Positions 1 through 9,904 of a DNA stretch of 64,000 bases are shown one piece after another. The stretch's first letter is position 1. Each line of letters starts with the position of its first letter. This DNA comes from Sanderia malayensis. Taxonomy: Eukaryota > Cnidaria > Scyphozoa > Semaeostomeae > Pelagiidae. The stretch covers positions 186,001 to 250,000 of the forward strand of contig RQOL01000730.1 in the NCBI GenBank assembly GCA_013076295.1. Reading direction: 5' to 3'. The translations under genes and the position numbers were made by a program. The notes beneath the pieces were generated by a model. That model was not told where the DNA came from. It did not search any database and saw only the letters and a list, made by a program, of their open reading frames with translations.

Positions 1-517
1 AGTTAAGTTCTTCTTTGAAGTACTTTGCACCACAATGAATACATGTTCTCTTCATTTTATTCAAGTGGTGTGGTAATAGGGAGAAGGGGATGAGGTTTTC
101 AGCTTGATGGTTCTCAGGGACAGGGTTGTCAACCTGCATTTGCTGTTCTTCAACGGGTTCTGGTACCTGATTTTCATCAGGTACTGGAACTGTATCGTGC
201 ATCTCGATGTCTGCAGGCTGTTCTGCTGCTGGAAGCTCTTGGTTCTGAATAGGAAGCTCTGGTTCCATGTCCATCTGCATTGGCTGTATCTGTGGAAGGG
301 GATACTGTGCTGGAAATGGCTGATATTCAGGGGCTTCAAGCTGACGGTTTTCGAGCTGCAGTTGTTGAAGATCGTTGATTGCTGCAAGTGGGTTATCCGC
401 ATTTCCCATCTGTTAAGGATGAAGCTGTTGGTTGATGTGTCTCCTATGCTGCACATTCTCCCGCACTTGATTTCTACGTCTGTCACCGGTTATACTTCTC
501 CTGGACTTGCGCGGCAT
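1..517 (-). pseudogene. RepHel N-terminal part, broken
   Basis: Reading on the minus strand from the ATG at 515-517, the start MPRKSRRSIT matches the N-termini of the Helitron proteins at 43110 and 59345. The Gln/Pro-rich segment, a short LPIQNQ-type repeat and the conserved CIHCG cysteine pair near the window edge follow. An in-frame TAA lies near 415, where the copy at 59.2 kb has CAA, so this copy is inactive. It has only one or two of the 21-bp heptad units that are more numerous in the other copies. Confidence 0.7.
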
Positions 518-1020
518 GGTGCAAGTTGTGATATGAAGAAGAAGTATAAAGTACAATTAGGCAATCCTATTGTAAATGTTATCGCTTGTAGACAATGGCC
601 TTAATAGCAAGAACAATGAAAATAATTATAGCCTTGTGTAAAGCTGCAACACAAAGAAGTAAATATTGTGTATTTAAAGAGTATGGTAGTGTTATGTATA
701 ATTTTGTAAATAAGTTATTATGATAAAAGTAATGCTATTTAATATAATGTAAATTTTATGAAAACCCTCACGTTAAACTGCACTCGTTTCTGTAATGTAA
801 ACAGCTACTAAAATGGAAGAAAGTAAATTGAAATCAAAATTATTGTTGACATGAATAAACGAATCATAAAAAGAGGCTCCGAAAACCTGTACGTAATGAA
901 AATTAACTTGTTGAACCCAGTGCCGTTATCAAGAATTCAACAAATTTTGTTACAGGGTAAATTTGTTAAAAACGGCGCCATAAATGCTTGTTCATAATAT
1001 TCCAGATGCATAAGACAAAA
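1..1020 (-). mobile_element. Helitron 5' fragment, cut by window edge
   Basis: This is the 5' part of the same Helitron family as the copies at 41894-50168 and 51725-61671, on the minus strand. The match covers the N-terminal coding part (1-517) and much of the 5' non-coding leader (518 to about 1020). The remainder of the element (Rep, helicase, 3' end) would lie to the left of position 1. The right border is approximate because similarity to the 60.7-61.0 kb leader fades rather than stopping at a clean terminus. Confidence 0.7.
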
Positions 1021-1061
1021 ATGATGTTTTTATCCGTGGTAAAGAGTAGCTCGCTGCACAT

Positions 1062-1480
1062 AGGCAACACAGTCTCCTAATGGAATTTGCCAGTATGCGG
1101 CATATATCTATTTGATGTGTTTATGCCAACCTGTTGTCATATTTGTGCACTTACTGTTATGGGCTACCATGACCATTGGGATACCGTTCTCATCAAAATG
1201 GCGGACAATTCAGGTAGCTGGGAACAATTTGAACAACCTGGTTTCTTGGCGACTGTCTCAAATGCAACGTCAGGTAGTTTATGAATACTAGATAATCATC
1301 TGAATATACTGATGGAATCGTTAGAATGAATTGTTCGGTGCCTTCATGCCCCGGAATCTATGATACATGATATGTTTGTCCTTTCGATAGCACAAATAGT
1401 AGGTACGTTTAGGCCCACGCCCAGTAAATGGTCTCCGCGTGGTTTACCTGCGTAGCTACTTTGCATAGAAAGGGACTGAC
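1062..1480. repeat. Dispersed repeat, inverted copy at 34.8-35.26 kb
   Basis: About 420 bp are closely similar to the reverse complement of 34800-35255. Both contain a 65-codon open frame beginning MPVCGIYLFDVFMPT, which resembles no protein family I know and is probably incidental. In both places the segment abuts Helitron 5' leader sequence, so it may belong to a variant of that element, but the orientation relative to the Helitron differs between the two sites. Confidence 0.6.
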
Positions 1481-2034
1481 TTTTGTTGATAATATAATGT
1501 GATAATGTTACCGCAAGTGTTTGTTGATAAGCCTCAGTACATGGCGATTTAAGTTAACCATCTATGACCCTATATTTCATTTAAAAGTTGCCTCTCCTCT
1601 ACCCCTATACCCATAATATTACTATGAACATTATAACGCCACACCTCGGCTTGCAACTGGAACTGCGAGTGAAGATAGAAATGCACACGTGTTTGTTGGT
1701 AGGTAGTTTGTTGAGGTTTTTGGTGACTTATTGAGCTATTTGTCAAAACTCAATATATAGTAGACGTTAATTTCCAAATTAATATTATTTTTCCTATGTT
1801 TTTTTATCAATGTTTAGACATTAAAAAGCCTCCCCAGAAGGTAAAATATTGATGCCTAAAATTTATACATTGCAGTAAACATTTTTACATACATACTTCA
1901 ACATATTGAAATCAAGAAATACTAGTATTCCTGTCTCCAGTCTCCAGAATCCTTTAGCAATAGATGTTAATAAGATACTACTATTAACGTAGTAAATGTC
2001 ATTCAGCTCAAGCATTACTGTTGTTAAATTACAG
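1481..2034. other. No recognisable gene
   Basis: AT-rich sequence before the first visible exon of the chromodomain gene. I see no exon with clear splice signals here. It may be intron or upstream DNA of that gene. Confidence 0.4.
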
Positions 2035-2181
2035 ATTCGCCAAAAATGTGGAAAATCATTCCACATTGCCACAAAAAAATGCAGTTGTGGAGAAGACCTT
2101 GTGACCAAGAAGGTCTACAAACAGCTCAATTCTGGACATCCCCGCAAAATTAACGGGGAAAAGTTTGCGTTACAGCAGAAG
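2035..2181 (+). CDS. Microexon/chromodomain gene, Cys-rich exon
   Basis: An internal exon of 147 nt (49 codons, phase 0 at both ends) is bounded by a TTACAG acceptor and an AAG|GTGAGC donor. It encodes a short basic segment with cysteines and a histidine spaced KCGKSFHIATKKCSCGEDL, which looks like a small zinc-binding knuckle; this is inference from spacing only. The frame is open upstream of the acceptor, but there is no convincing start codon, so the first exon probably lies further left and may be hidden by the repeats at 1-1480. It joins in frame to the exon at 2373. Confidence 0.6.
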
Positions 2182-2372
2182 GTGAGCTTCAAGTTTTGAA
2201 TTATCATATTACTTTGGTGGTAAATAGAATGAATTATCCCAAAAGCCATTCATGCTCCTTTGCACTGCCATAATTCATTGCAAAGTAGTGATAAATGCTG
2301 TTAAACAATTGAATTTTTATGATGTGGTTTTGAGGTTTTCAAGGTTTTGAGAAAAAACTATTGTATCTATAG

Positions 2373-2562
2373 GCAATGAATCTCCATTACTGCAATGGCT
2401 ATGAGGTCATTGTTTTGTATGCCAAACCCCACAAAAATGGTGCTCTTGGCATGTCAACATTTGCCACACCAGGAGCACTTCCGTTTCTCGGAACTGGACC
2501 ATTTGCGAGTAGACCTGAGGGAGGAAGGCTTTGCTGTCAATTGTTTGAACGCTTTATGAAAG
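2373..2562 (+). CDS. Microexon/chromodomain gene, 190-nt exon
   Basis: The exon runs from a CTATAG acceptor to an AAAG|GTAATT donor, enters in phase 0 and leaves in phase 1. It encodes about 63 residues, starting AMNLHYCNGYEVIVLYAKP and ending in CCQLFERFMK, with a Gly/Pro-rich middle. I do not recognise the domain. The shift to phase 1 here matters because every following microexon begins and ends in phase 1, so any of them can be skipped without breaking the frame. Confidence 0.65.
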
Positions 2563-2668
2563 GTAATTATGTCAAACAATGTTTTTTAATTAAGACACAT
2601 CTGTGATTTTTCTGGAAGAGAAGCCTAGTGTTTGGATTATTTGTCATTACTTTCATTTGCTTTTGCAG

Positions 2669-4269
2669 ATAACAAGGATCAACCATCACAACAAAACTGT
2701 AAGTTCCCAATTTGAGTATGTAATTGCCAGTGGAACATCTTCCAAATTCTCTTGCAATTACAGCCTACACATTTAATTTTTGTTTTCTCAAATTCACAAA
2801 TTTATGCCTGAAAGGTAGCCTCTTGCATTCAACTAAGAATGGAATATACAATATTTATGTAATGTATTTTTAACTGTGCATCAGAATTTGCAATGAGATT
2901 GGCATATATATTTTGGCATAGGTTATTGCTCTGTACTCTTGTAAATTGAGCACTGTGATGCCAGTGCAGTGTAGACAATAGAAATCTATATATATATATA
3001 TATATATGTTTATATATAATTTTTGTATATCTCCTCATGAGTGGGAAACCACGAAACAGGCTTCTAGGGATACAGATCTTATATATATTATGAATATTCA
3101 ACAAATATTTGTACAATTATTTTATTTTTCTTTCTCATTAGCTTGGGATGCTGCTGAACCAAATGGTATATCTTAGATTTTTGAAATGTGTTCATTATTT
3201 CCCATAACCCTATTACTTTGTATTTCAATGATGTCTGAAGGTTTAATTAATTTCTGTCCATAATTTATTTGCTTCTGTAATTGATGTCTAAGAGTTGTTA
3301 TGTTTATTTATACTAACTGTATTTACAATTTTATAAATCACATTGTGGCTAAATTTGATTTAATTTTAATGCAGATGTAGACACACCTGATATTATAGAG
3401 CCTGGTAAGTGGGTTTTGAAATTTTTCACAACCCAACTGTTCTCATCAATACCAAGATAATTCTTTTCTTACTGAAAGAAAATTGAAAGTCACCCTTCTT
3501 CAAATGAATTTACTCTGGGTAATGTGCTTACCAGTTTGGCCTGAATACTAAATCCTGTAAACATTTTTGTTTGTTTATTGAGATATATAGTATCTGCCTT
3601 TCTGTTATTTATTTTCTTTCTCCTTGTAGTTGAAAATGACCTTCCTGGCTCTGAACCTGGTATGTTGATTAATTTGTTACAAATCACAATTTTATTCTGC
3701 AAAGCTTAGTTTTATTGTGTATCCAGGCATTATCCATATTTCTGATTGTTTTATCTTTTTCCCATGACAACATTATCTCTATATGTGCTATTTTTTCTTC
3801 AGCTGAACACCATCCTGTTTTGCCTGGAACAAGTAAGAAAGTCTGAATATACCAATAACACTGGCTACTAAAGTCTTTAGGAATTGAATTTCATTTAATT
3901 AAATATTTTCTATGTTTTTAATTATATTCTGTTTCCTTGTAGTGGAAATTGACCTTCCTGGCTCTGAACCTGGTATGTTGATAACACAATTTTATTTTGC
4001 AAGGCTTACCTCTATTGCATATTCGGGCATTATCCATATCTTGATTGATTTATCTTTTTTCCATGAAAACATTAACTATATATGTGATTTTTTCCTTAGC
4101 TGAAAATGATTCTGTTTTGCCTAAAACGCGTAAGAAAGACTGAATATGCCAATAACACTGCTTACTAAAGTCTTCAGAAATTGAATTTCATTTAATTAAG
4201 TATCTTCTCGGTTTTTAATTGTATTTTTTTTCCTTGTAGTGGAAATTGACCTTCCCGGCTCTGAACCTG
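2669..4269 (+). CDS. Microexon series of the chromodomain gene
   Basis: Nine tiny exons lie between good acceptor and donor signals, all phase 1 to phase 1: 2669-2698 (30 nt), 3142-3165 (24), 3375-3404 (30), 3630-3659 (30), 3803-3832 (30), 3943-3972 (30), 4100-4129 (30), 4240-4269 (30), and the series resumes after the inserted transposon. Two types alternate: type A (for example VENDLPGSEP, MEIDLPGSEP) and type B (AEHHPVLPGT, AENDSVLPKT). A plus B with their introns form a ~300-bp unit repeated in tandem (A starts at 3630, 3943, 4240; B starts at 3803, 4100). The encoded linker is acidic and Pro-rich and joins the Cys-rich start to the C-terminal chromodomain. Introns contain a (TA)n run at about 2987-3008. 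The eight exons listed are the ones I can place; micro-exons without similarity to these could be missed. Confidence 0.7.
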
Positions 4270-4333
4270 GTATGTTGATCAATTTGTCAACAATCACGTT
4301 TTATTCTGTAAGGCTTAGTTTTATTGCATAGTC

Positions 4334-4349
4334 AGCCATTTTCCATTAT
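4334..4349. repeat. Left target-site duplication, 16 bp
   Basis: AGCCATTTTCCATTAT directly precedes the left inverted terminus and recurs at 9832-9847 after the right one. A 17-bp reading is equally possible, since both copies are followed by T. Sister introns in the tandem unit read GCATTATCC at this place, so the shared GCCATTTTCC variant shows that both flanks came from a single intron split by the insertion. Confidence 0.8.
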
Positions 4350-4404
4350 TACCGTGGCTGATTCGGAAAACTTAACCTTTTAACTTCTCAAGGTTAAGAC
4401 TCGC

Positions 4405-4860
4405 AGCAAGATACGTGGCCGCGTGTCTTGAAGCGCGGCCGCGCCTCTTGGATGTGCGGCCGCGTGTTTAACAACACCACCTTAAGGGACGCGGCCCCAC
4501 GTTTCAGACATGCGGCCGCACGTCTCAGATATGCGGCCGCGTGTTTTAAGACTCCACTTTATTTTATGTCAAATGTGCGGCCGCATACCTTGGATCATAG
4601 AAGGGGTAAGACGTGCGGCCGCACATTTATGATGTGCGGCCGCGCGTTCTGAGAGCATATTTTTGGTCTGGTCTGCAATTTGAACACGAAATCGAAAATC
4701 GGTTCCATGAATTATTGCCTATGACACGTGTCTTGTCAGATTTTGTGCCCCGAAAAGTGTGGCCGCTACTTTCAATTGCGCGGCCGCTGGTTTCAGACGT
4801 GCGGCCACGCATCTTATTGTGCGGCCGCGTGTTTTTGTATCTGTTGCCGCGTGTCCTCAA
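4405..4860. repeat. Left subterminal GCGGCCGC array
   Basis: About thirteen copies of a GC-rich motif (nine exact GCGGCCGC near 4435, 4457, 4512, 4533, 4578, 4616, 4637, 4780 and 4821, plus variants such as GTGGCCGC) are spaced mostly 20-40 bp apart, often as TGCGGCCGCGTGTCTT. The block sits between the inverted terminus and the HECT start codon, so it could be a transposase-binding array and could also act as promoter. The surrounding DNA is AT-rich. Confidence 0.85.
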
Positions 4861-4896
4861 AGACGCATCTTAGGCCTAAGTCGATTTGGCATCGTC

Positions 4897-7434
4897 ATGG
4901 AGGGCATGGCAGGATATGCACAGGTTTGTCGATATTTTCATCCATTTATATTAACAGAACGTAAAGTTATTCGAAAGGTTTACATAAATAATGAGAATAT
5001 CTGTGTCGTGATACAATTTTCATGCAACCAAAAGGGCAAATTACCTTGAAGAAAGAGTGAGCACAGAAAGAAACTTGACCTATTATAGGCCTAATTTAGA
5101 TTGGCCTAGGTGGCATTACACAGTTAAATTATGAAAATTTTCTGTTTTCATATAGTTTCCTATGGTAGACAAAATTTATTGTACATGATGTTTCCAAGTG
5201 AATTTTTCATCAGTTGGCATTAGGAGTACTTATAAACAAGGTTTTCAATGATAGAGTGATGGCTGAAACCCCTTATAAACCCTTAGTTTTATACTTATCA
5301 TGTTATTTCATCTGGATTTCTTTCAGATTCAACAGTTTCTAGAGTCAAGAAAAATTGATTACTTGCTGCCAGCTTTCCAGGTAAACAAAATTGATGATGA
5401 TGTGGCAACAAGTTGTTCAGATGCAAAGTTGCTGGAAATTGGATTGGTGTATGGAGATATTCTATCATTCAGGAAAAAATTCAACCAAGACAACAAGGAT
5501 GGCAATATTGGCAATCAGAAAGCCAAAACATATGAAGAACGTGCTGAAGAATTAAGAAAACGGATCAAGAAAACTCATACTAATCGACTTGATGCAAACA
5601 ATCGTGCTGTTATGGTGAAACCAACATATCACGTTTCATTTGGATTGAAATGTTTAGAGAAAAAAAAGTACACATTGAAACTAAATCAAAGTTTTTCTGA
5701 AGAAGTACAACGTCAAGCAAGTTATGATGACATCCACACCCTTTGTAGAAACAACTTTGATATCCCACCATACACAGCAACTTACCTGGCTCACTACAAT
5801 GGCGTCAAGATTGATGGCAGTTTCACCACAGTTGAAAATTTTGCTTATCAGCAAAGAGACAAGAAGAAATCACTCCATCTTTACTTGTATTACCCACATT
5901 CATACAACAGCATAAAGTTTAAGACACTGCTGCATGAAATGAAAGAAGCAACCTCTGACCTTAAAGAAGAAAGTGACCTTGATGACAAAAATGCAGAAGT
6001 TTCCACTGATGATTTCAAAGAAGGCAGTGTCTCCTTCCGGGCAAATATGGTCCACACAACTGATACCAATTCTTCCTCAAGTTCTCCAATCTATATTGAC
6101 ATCACAAATGAGAAACCAAAAGAATCAAACATCTCATCTGCAGTGAGGGTGCAAACTGAAGCTCAGGAATTTCCCACTGTTCATTTGACAAGAAATTGTG
6201 ATCGCCCTTTGAGATATCGACATTCAATAGGCTCCCCAAGTTTATCTTTTGGCTCCAGAATGGTTGATATTGACATTACAGCAACAAATGATGCAGCTAC
6301 ACTTTATGGTGATGAAGAAGTTGATCGGTTTTTTGAAGCTAATGATGTGGATTTATCTCCGAAACCAGTCACAGTATCAAAGAATGTAGCAGATGAGGAT
6401 GTCATCTCTCTGCTCCAAGATGTGACAGCTCGATTCAGATGGCACGACGGACTGACAATCTCAAGCATGTTATTGTGCAGCAAGATGAGAATCGCTTTTG
6501 GAGCATCCTTTTCAAGCAAAAATTTGATTTTCGAAATGAAGACATCATCATCCGTTTTGCAGGTGAATCAGGTGCAGATGCAGGAGGCTTGCTCAGAGAA
6601 TTTCTAACATTGGCAATGAGGAATTTTCGTCATATTCCAGGAATCACCATTGGGAGCAACGATATTTGGTTGAAGATGGTGCCAGAATACCTTGTCAAGA
6701 ACCGTTACTACATGTTGGGACAGTTGACGGGAATGGCCATCATAACAATTGGGAGGGGCCCCGAATGTTTCAACCTGATGCTTGTTCAGGCACTGCTTGG
6801 TGTATCCCATGATGAGGTGTTACCAAATGTTGATGATGGCGAGTTGAATGCAATGATGTCACAGATTGCAAGTGGTGATACAGATCCTTTGTTGGAAAAT
6901 GACATAATGGTGACAAGTGATGTTAATGCCTGTACACGACTCCTAGTTATCAGTCACATCATACTCCGAAACTCTGGTGCGATTGAGCAATTTGCCAAAG
7001 GTCTCCAGAGCATTGATGAAGCACTAACGGCAAGTGAAAATTTTGAAGCCATGAAGCAATTTTTGATGGAAGGCAAGACAGTCCTCACTCTTGATGAATT
7101 CCTGAAGATTTTGGAGTTCAAGAAGGACTGTGATGACAACTCAAATACAGGAAGAGCAATTGCTGATGCAGTTTGCGATGTGGAACTGTTTATTGCATCT
7201 CTCGCCAACAATGAGGTGGAAGGAGCCAAATTGTCAGATTTGCTTTATTTGTTAACTGGATTGGATAGGGTGCCACCATTTGGCCTTCACAAGAAGATTG
7301 AGGTGTCATTCAGTGAAGAGGAAAAGTTTGCAAAAATTTCTACCTGTGCTTACACAGTGGTACTGCCTATGAAGGACATTGAAAAGGTACTGAAGATTTC
7401 TTTGGAATGTGGTGGTGGATTTGGCTGTGTGTAA
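4897..7434 (+). CDS. Transposon-borne SAM-like/HECT E3 ubiquitin ligase
   Basis: Exon 1 (4897-4923) encodes MEGMAGYAQ and ends at CAG|GTTTGT; exon 2 begins after TTTCAG at 5327 in phase 0. The first ~55 residues of exon 2 resemble a SAM domain (helical, ending LLEIGLVYGDILSFRKKF). A charged, Ser-rich middle follows, then a HECT domain from about 6490: GESGADAGGLLREFL in the N-lobe and, near the C-terminus, STCAYTVVLP with the expected catalytic cysteine, so the ligase could be active. The frame shifts by one between the middle and the HECT part. Either a 65-bp GT-AG intron (6374-6438, phase 0 on both sides) is spliced, or a one-base lesion lies near 6436. HECT ligases transfer ubiquitin through that cysteine. 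A role in transposition or in altering host proteins is inference. Similar G2E3-like HECT proteins are abundant in cnidarian and fish genomes. Confidence 0.75.
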
Positions 7435-8344
7435 GGCAGTTTGTCAATGATTAGTTTCAGATTAGTTTGATTAGAGTAATATTCTCGTTATGTTTTGACA
7501 TGTTATGTTTGATTTTGGGTGACCCAAAAACTTCGCGAGCTACTTCATGCAATCAAAAATACGCAATCTTTGTAACCAAACAACAATGCAAATTATGAGC
7601 AGGGCATTGCAAGAACCTTATCACCTGATTATAATCTTGGTCGTTAAATTTTTGAGTCACCTACTACATTATTTTATTGACGCTGTTGAGACTGTTTCCT
7701 GGTGTTTGCTGATGCTGTTATGTCATGTCCCTTGGGGGACAGGGGGGTGACTTAACAATTAAATGGGAGTTGAGTGGGGATGTGCCATTTTTGGGTAAGT
7801 GTTATAGACAAATAAGATATTGGAGAAACATTGACAAAGACTTTACTAATATCTATGAATTTCAAGCAAATTGATAACTCTGTCCATTTTACACAATACT
7901 ATGTTTGTCATCAGTGACTCTGTCTTGGTTCAAAGATTCATTGCCTTTAAACATTCTATTTGGCGCTAGTTTGTTCTCGGGCTCAGTGACACGGCATGAT
8001 GGGGTATTTCTTCAATGGCCTGGAATTACATGTGGTCCCAATTTTTATCTAAGAATGGCACATCCCCATCATTTTAACCCCAAAGATACCCCTTACGTTA
8101 CGCTGCGTTTAGTTGATGTACAATTGATTATACTAACGTGAACATTGAGAACTCTTCTTGCTGATATCATGTTCTGTTTTATTGAATGTGTTTTTGGTAC
8201 GTTTTTAAACATGCTTTAATGAAGTTTTATCAATTTTTTTTCATGGCGGCCGGTGTTCTTGTCTTCAGAAAGGTTTTCCTTCGACAATTTTACTTTCTCA
8301 TGATGTCACGCAAAGAAGTAGTGAAAAGAAAGACAAAAAGGAGA
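7435..8344. other. Spacer between the two transposon genes
   Basis: Non-coding DNA between convergent gene ends. A short inverted pair, GGGGATGTGCCATT near 7776 and its complement near 8055, suggests a small hairpin or a relic insertion. No gene is visible. Confidence 0.4.
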
Positions 8345-9490
8345 TTACACTGCAAAATTGTCATTCTCGAATAGAGATAAAATTTTTACATATAAATTAC
8401 ATGCCCCTTCGGCATCTATTGGAACATCTAAATTATGGATATGAAGATAGCAAGTAATTAGTTCGTGAATGTCTTTGTCTATCCACACTGGATGCTTCTT
8501 TATACCTAATACATCTTCTGCGACTCTGATATCATTCGGGTTGACTTGAATACCTTGGTCTTCAAAGCCGAATGCCCTTGGCATTGTGAAAAGAATGTTT
8601 GCCTTTCCACCTGGTGCAGATGCAGATTGTCTAACTCTCCTTGCATTCCAAGTTGCCATAAATTCATTTAGTTCCCTCTGAATCACTGGCATGAAGCAGA
8701 ATAGCAATGCTTCTTTGTGAGTAGGCAAATATGGCTTGTATAACCCCAGCTGAAACATATCAGTAAAGTACTGAATCCACCAATAGAAGCAGAATTTCTT
8801 TAACCTCGACCAGTATGCTTCGATTCTTTGGTTAGCAGTGGACCTTCCATATCTGAAACTATCAGCATCATTTGTAAAAAAGACTTGCAGATCTTCACAA
8901 TAGATATTTTCCGTCCCAAAATCCATTTTTATTTGTCTTGGTGCAAATCCACTTTTCTTTACACAATCGAGAAAATAATTAGCGATAACGATTTGGTCGC
9001 TGTTAGTCGATGATACTATCATCCAAAGGACCTTACGGCTGAATCCGTCGACTCCTGAGTGAATATAGAAGCCCCATTGTTTAAGCTTGTCATTTCCATC
9101 AATGTGATAAACATCATTGGGACCATTCGTTTCGTAAATTTTTCTCTTCAGCACCCTTCCACGACGCTCTTCCACGCCATCAGGATCAACCTCTTTCAGG
9201 GCTTTCCTGACTGACTCTTTGGATATCCTTGTACTATACCTCAAATTTACAATCTCGCTCATTTGCCTGTAGCCTACTTTTCTTCGACAAGTATCTAGCT
9301 CATTTGACACCATTTCTTTGATTAGATTTGATTCGATATTCCAGTGCTTCGACAAACCTTCTTTTTGGCAAATGTACTTGAGCTGTCGTTCTGTTATATC
9401 CACGCCATGGTATTTTCTCAACAGGATGCATATTTCTCTTTTCGTGTACTTCGGTGATACTGCATGATAGCAAATGGCACCACAAGCCAT
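8345..9490 (-). CDS. DDE integrase-type transposase
   Basis: An uninterrupted 381-residue frame. The N-terminal ~60 residues look like a helix-turn-helix region (YTKREICILLRKYHGVDITE). The catalytic core has the three acidic motifs of an rve/RNase H-like integrase: HIDGNDKL, KMDFGTEN and NQRIEAYWS, with 33 residues between the second Asp and the Glu. The WWIQYF and CFMPVIQRELN segments after the Glu are typical of a group annotated as integrase core domain proteins in fish and cnidarians. The start at 9488-9490 is the first ATG of the frame, but it is preceded by an AG that could be a splice acceptor, so an upstream exon is possible. It faces the right terminus and converges with the HECT gene. 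Confidence 0.8.
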   Translation of the reverse strand: MACGAICYHAVSPKYTKREICILLRKYHGVDITERQLKYICQKEGLSKHWNIESNLIKEMVSNELDTCRRKVGYRQMSEIVNLRYSTRISKESVRKALKEVDPDGVEERRGRVLKRKIYETNGPNDVYHIDGNDKLKQWGFYIHSGVDGFSRKVLWMIVSSTNSDQIVIANYFLDCVKKSGFAPRQIKMDFGTENIYCEDLQVFFTNDADSFRYGRSTANQRIEAYWSRLKKFCFYWWIQYFTDMFQLGLYKPYLPTHKEALLFCFMPVIQRELNEFMATWNARRVRQSASAPGGKANILFTMPRAFGFEDQGIQVNPNDIRVAEDVLGIKKHPVWIDKDIHELITCYLHIHNLDVPIDAEGACNLYVKILSLFENDNFAV

Positions 9491-9599
9491 CTGGCATGAA
9501 CATTCTGATGGTGGACTGCATTAAATGATGGGCCGCTTTCAAGCTGGTAATCTGCCTTTTTTGTTAATACACGGACCAGAACAAGAAAGCATAAATGCT

Positions 9600-9780
9600 A
9601 AAACATGCGGCCGCGTATCTGAGACGTGCGGCCGCGTCTCTCAAGGTTGCGTTCTAAAACACGCGGCCGCACATCTAAGAGGCGCGGCCGCACTTCAAGA
9701 CACGTGACCGCGTCCCTTAAGGTTGTGTTGTAAAACACGCGGCCGCGCTTCAAGATACGCGGCCGCGTGTCTTGCCGCGA
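9600..9780. repeat. Right subterminal GCGGCCGC array
   Basis: Six exact GCGGCCGC copies (near 9607, 9628, 9664, 9682, 9740, 9760) and one variant (GTGACCGC, 9705) mirror the left array, with the same flanks (CGTGTCTT, CTTCAAGA). The last two form the inner part of the inverted terminus. Confidence 0.85.
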
Positions 9781-9831
9781 GTCTTAACCTTGAGAAGTTA
9801 AAAGGTTAAGTTGTCCGAATCAGCCACGGTA

Positions 9832-9847
9832 AGCCATTTTCCATTAT
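9832..9847. repeat. Right target-site duplication, 16 bp
   Basis: An exact repeat of 4334-4349, followed by the remainder of the split intron (ATGATTGTTTTATC), which matches the sister introns at about 3745 and 4040. Confidence 0.8.
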
Positions 9848-9904
9848 TATGATTGTTTTATCTTTATCCCATCACAACATTAACTATATCTGTGAGATAT
9901 TTTT

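Larger units (their letters stand above)
4350..9831. mobile_element. HECT/DDE transposon with inverted ends
   Basis: A 5,482-bp element lies in an intron of the chromodomain gene. Its ends are inverted repeats of roughly 95 bp (4350-4445 and about 9736-9831) starting TACCGTGGCTGATTCGG, with only a few mismatches. Inside both ends are clusters of GCGGCCGC-type motifs. Cargo is a SAM-like/HECT gene (4897-7434, plus strand) and an integrase-type DDE gene (8345-9490, minus strand). Both reading frames are nearly or fully open, so the insertion looks recent. I cannot assign it to a named superfamily: a 16-17 bp duplication is longer than that of the cut-and-paste superfamilies I know. DDE proteins of this type are common in fish and cnidarian genomes. 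Confidence 0.85.

Noticed and set aside
4428..4860. Arg-rich reading frames over the GCGGCCGC block
   Set aside because: They are translations of the repeated motif on both strands.
5300..7434. HECT gene as part of the surrounding host gene
   Set aside because: It lies wholly between the transposon's inverted ends and the host exons continue in phase on either side without it.
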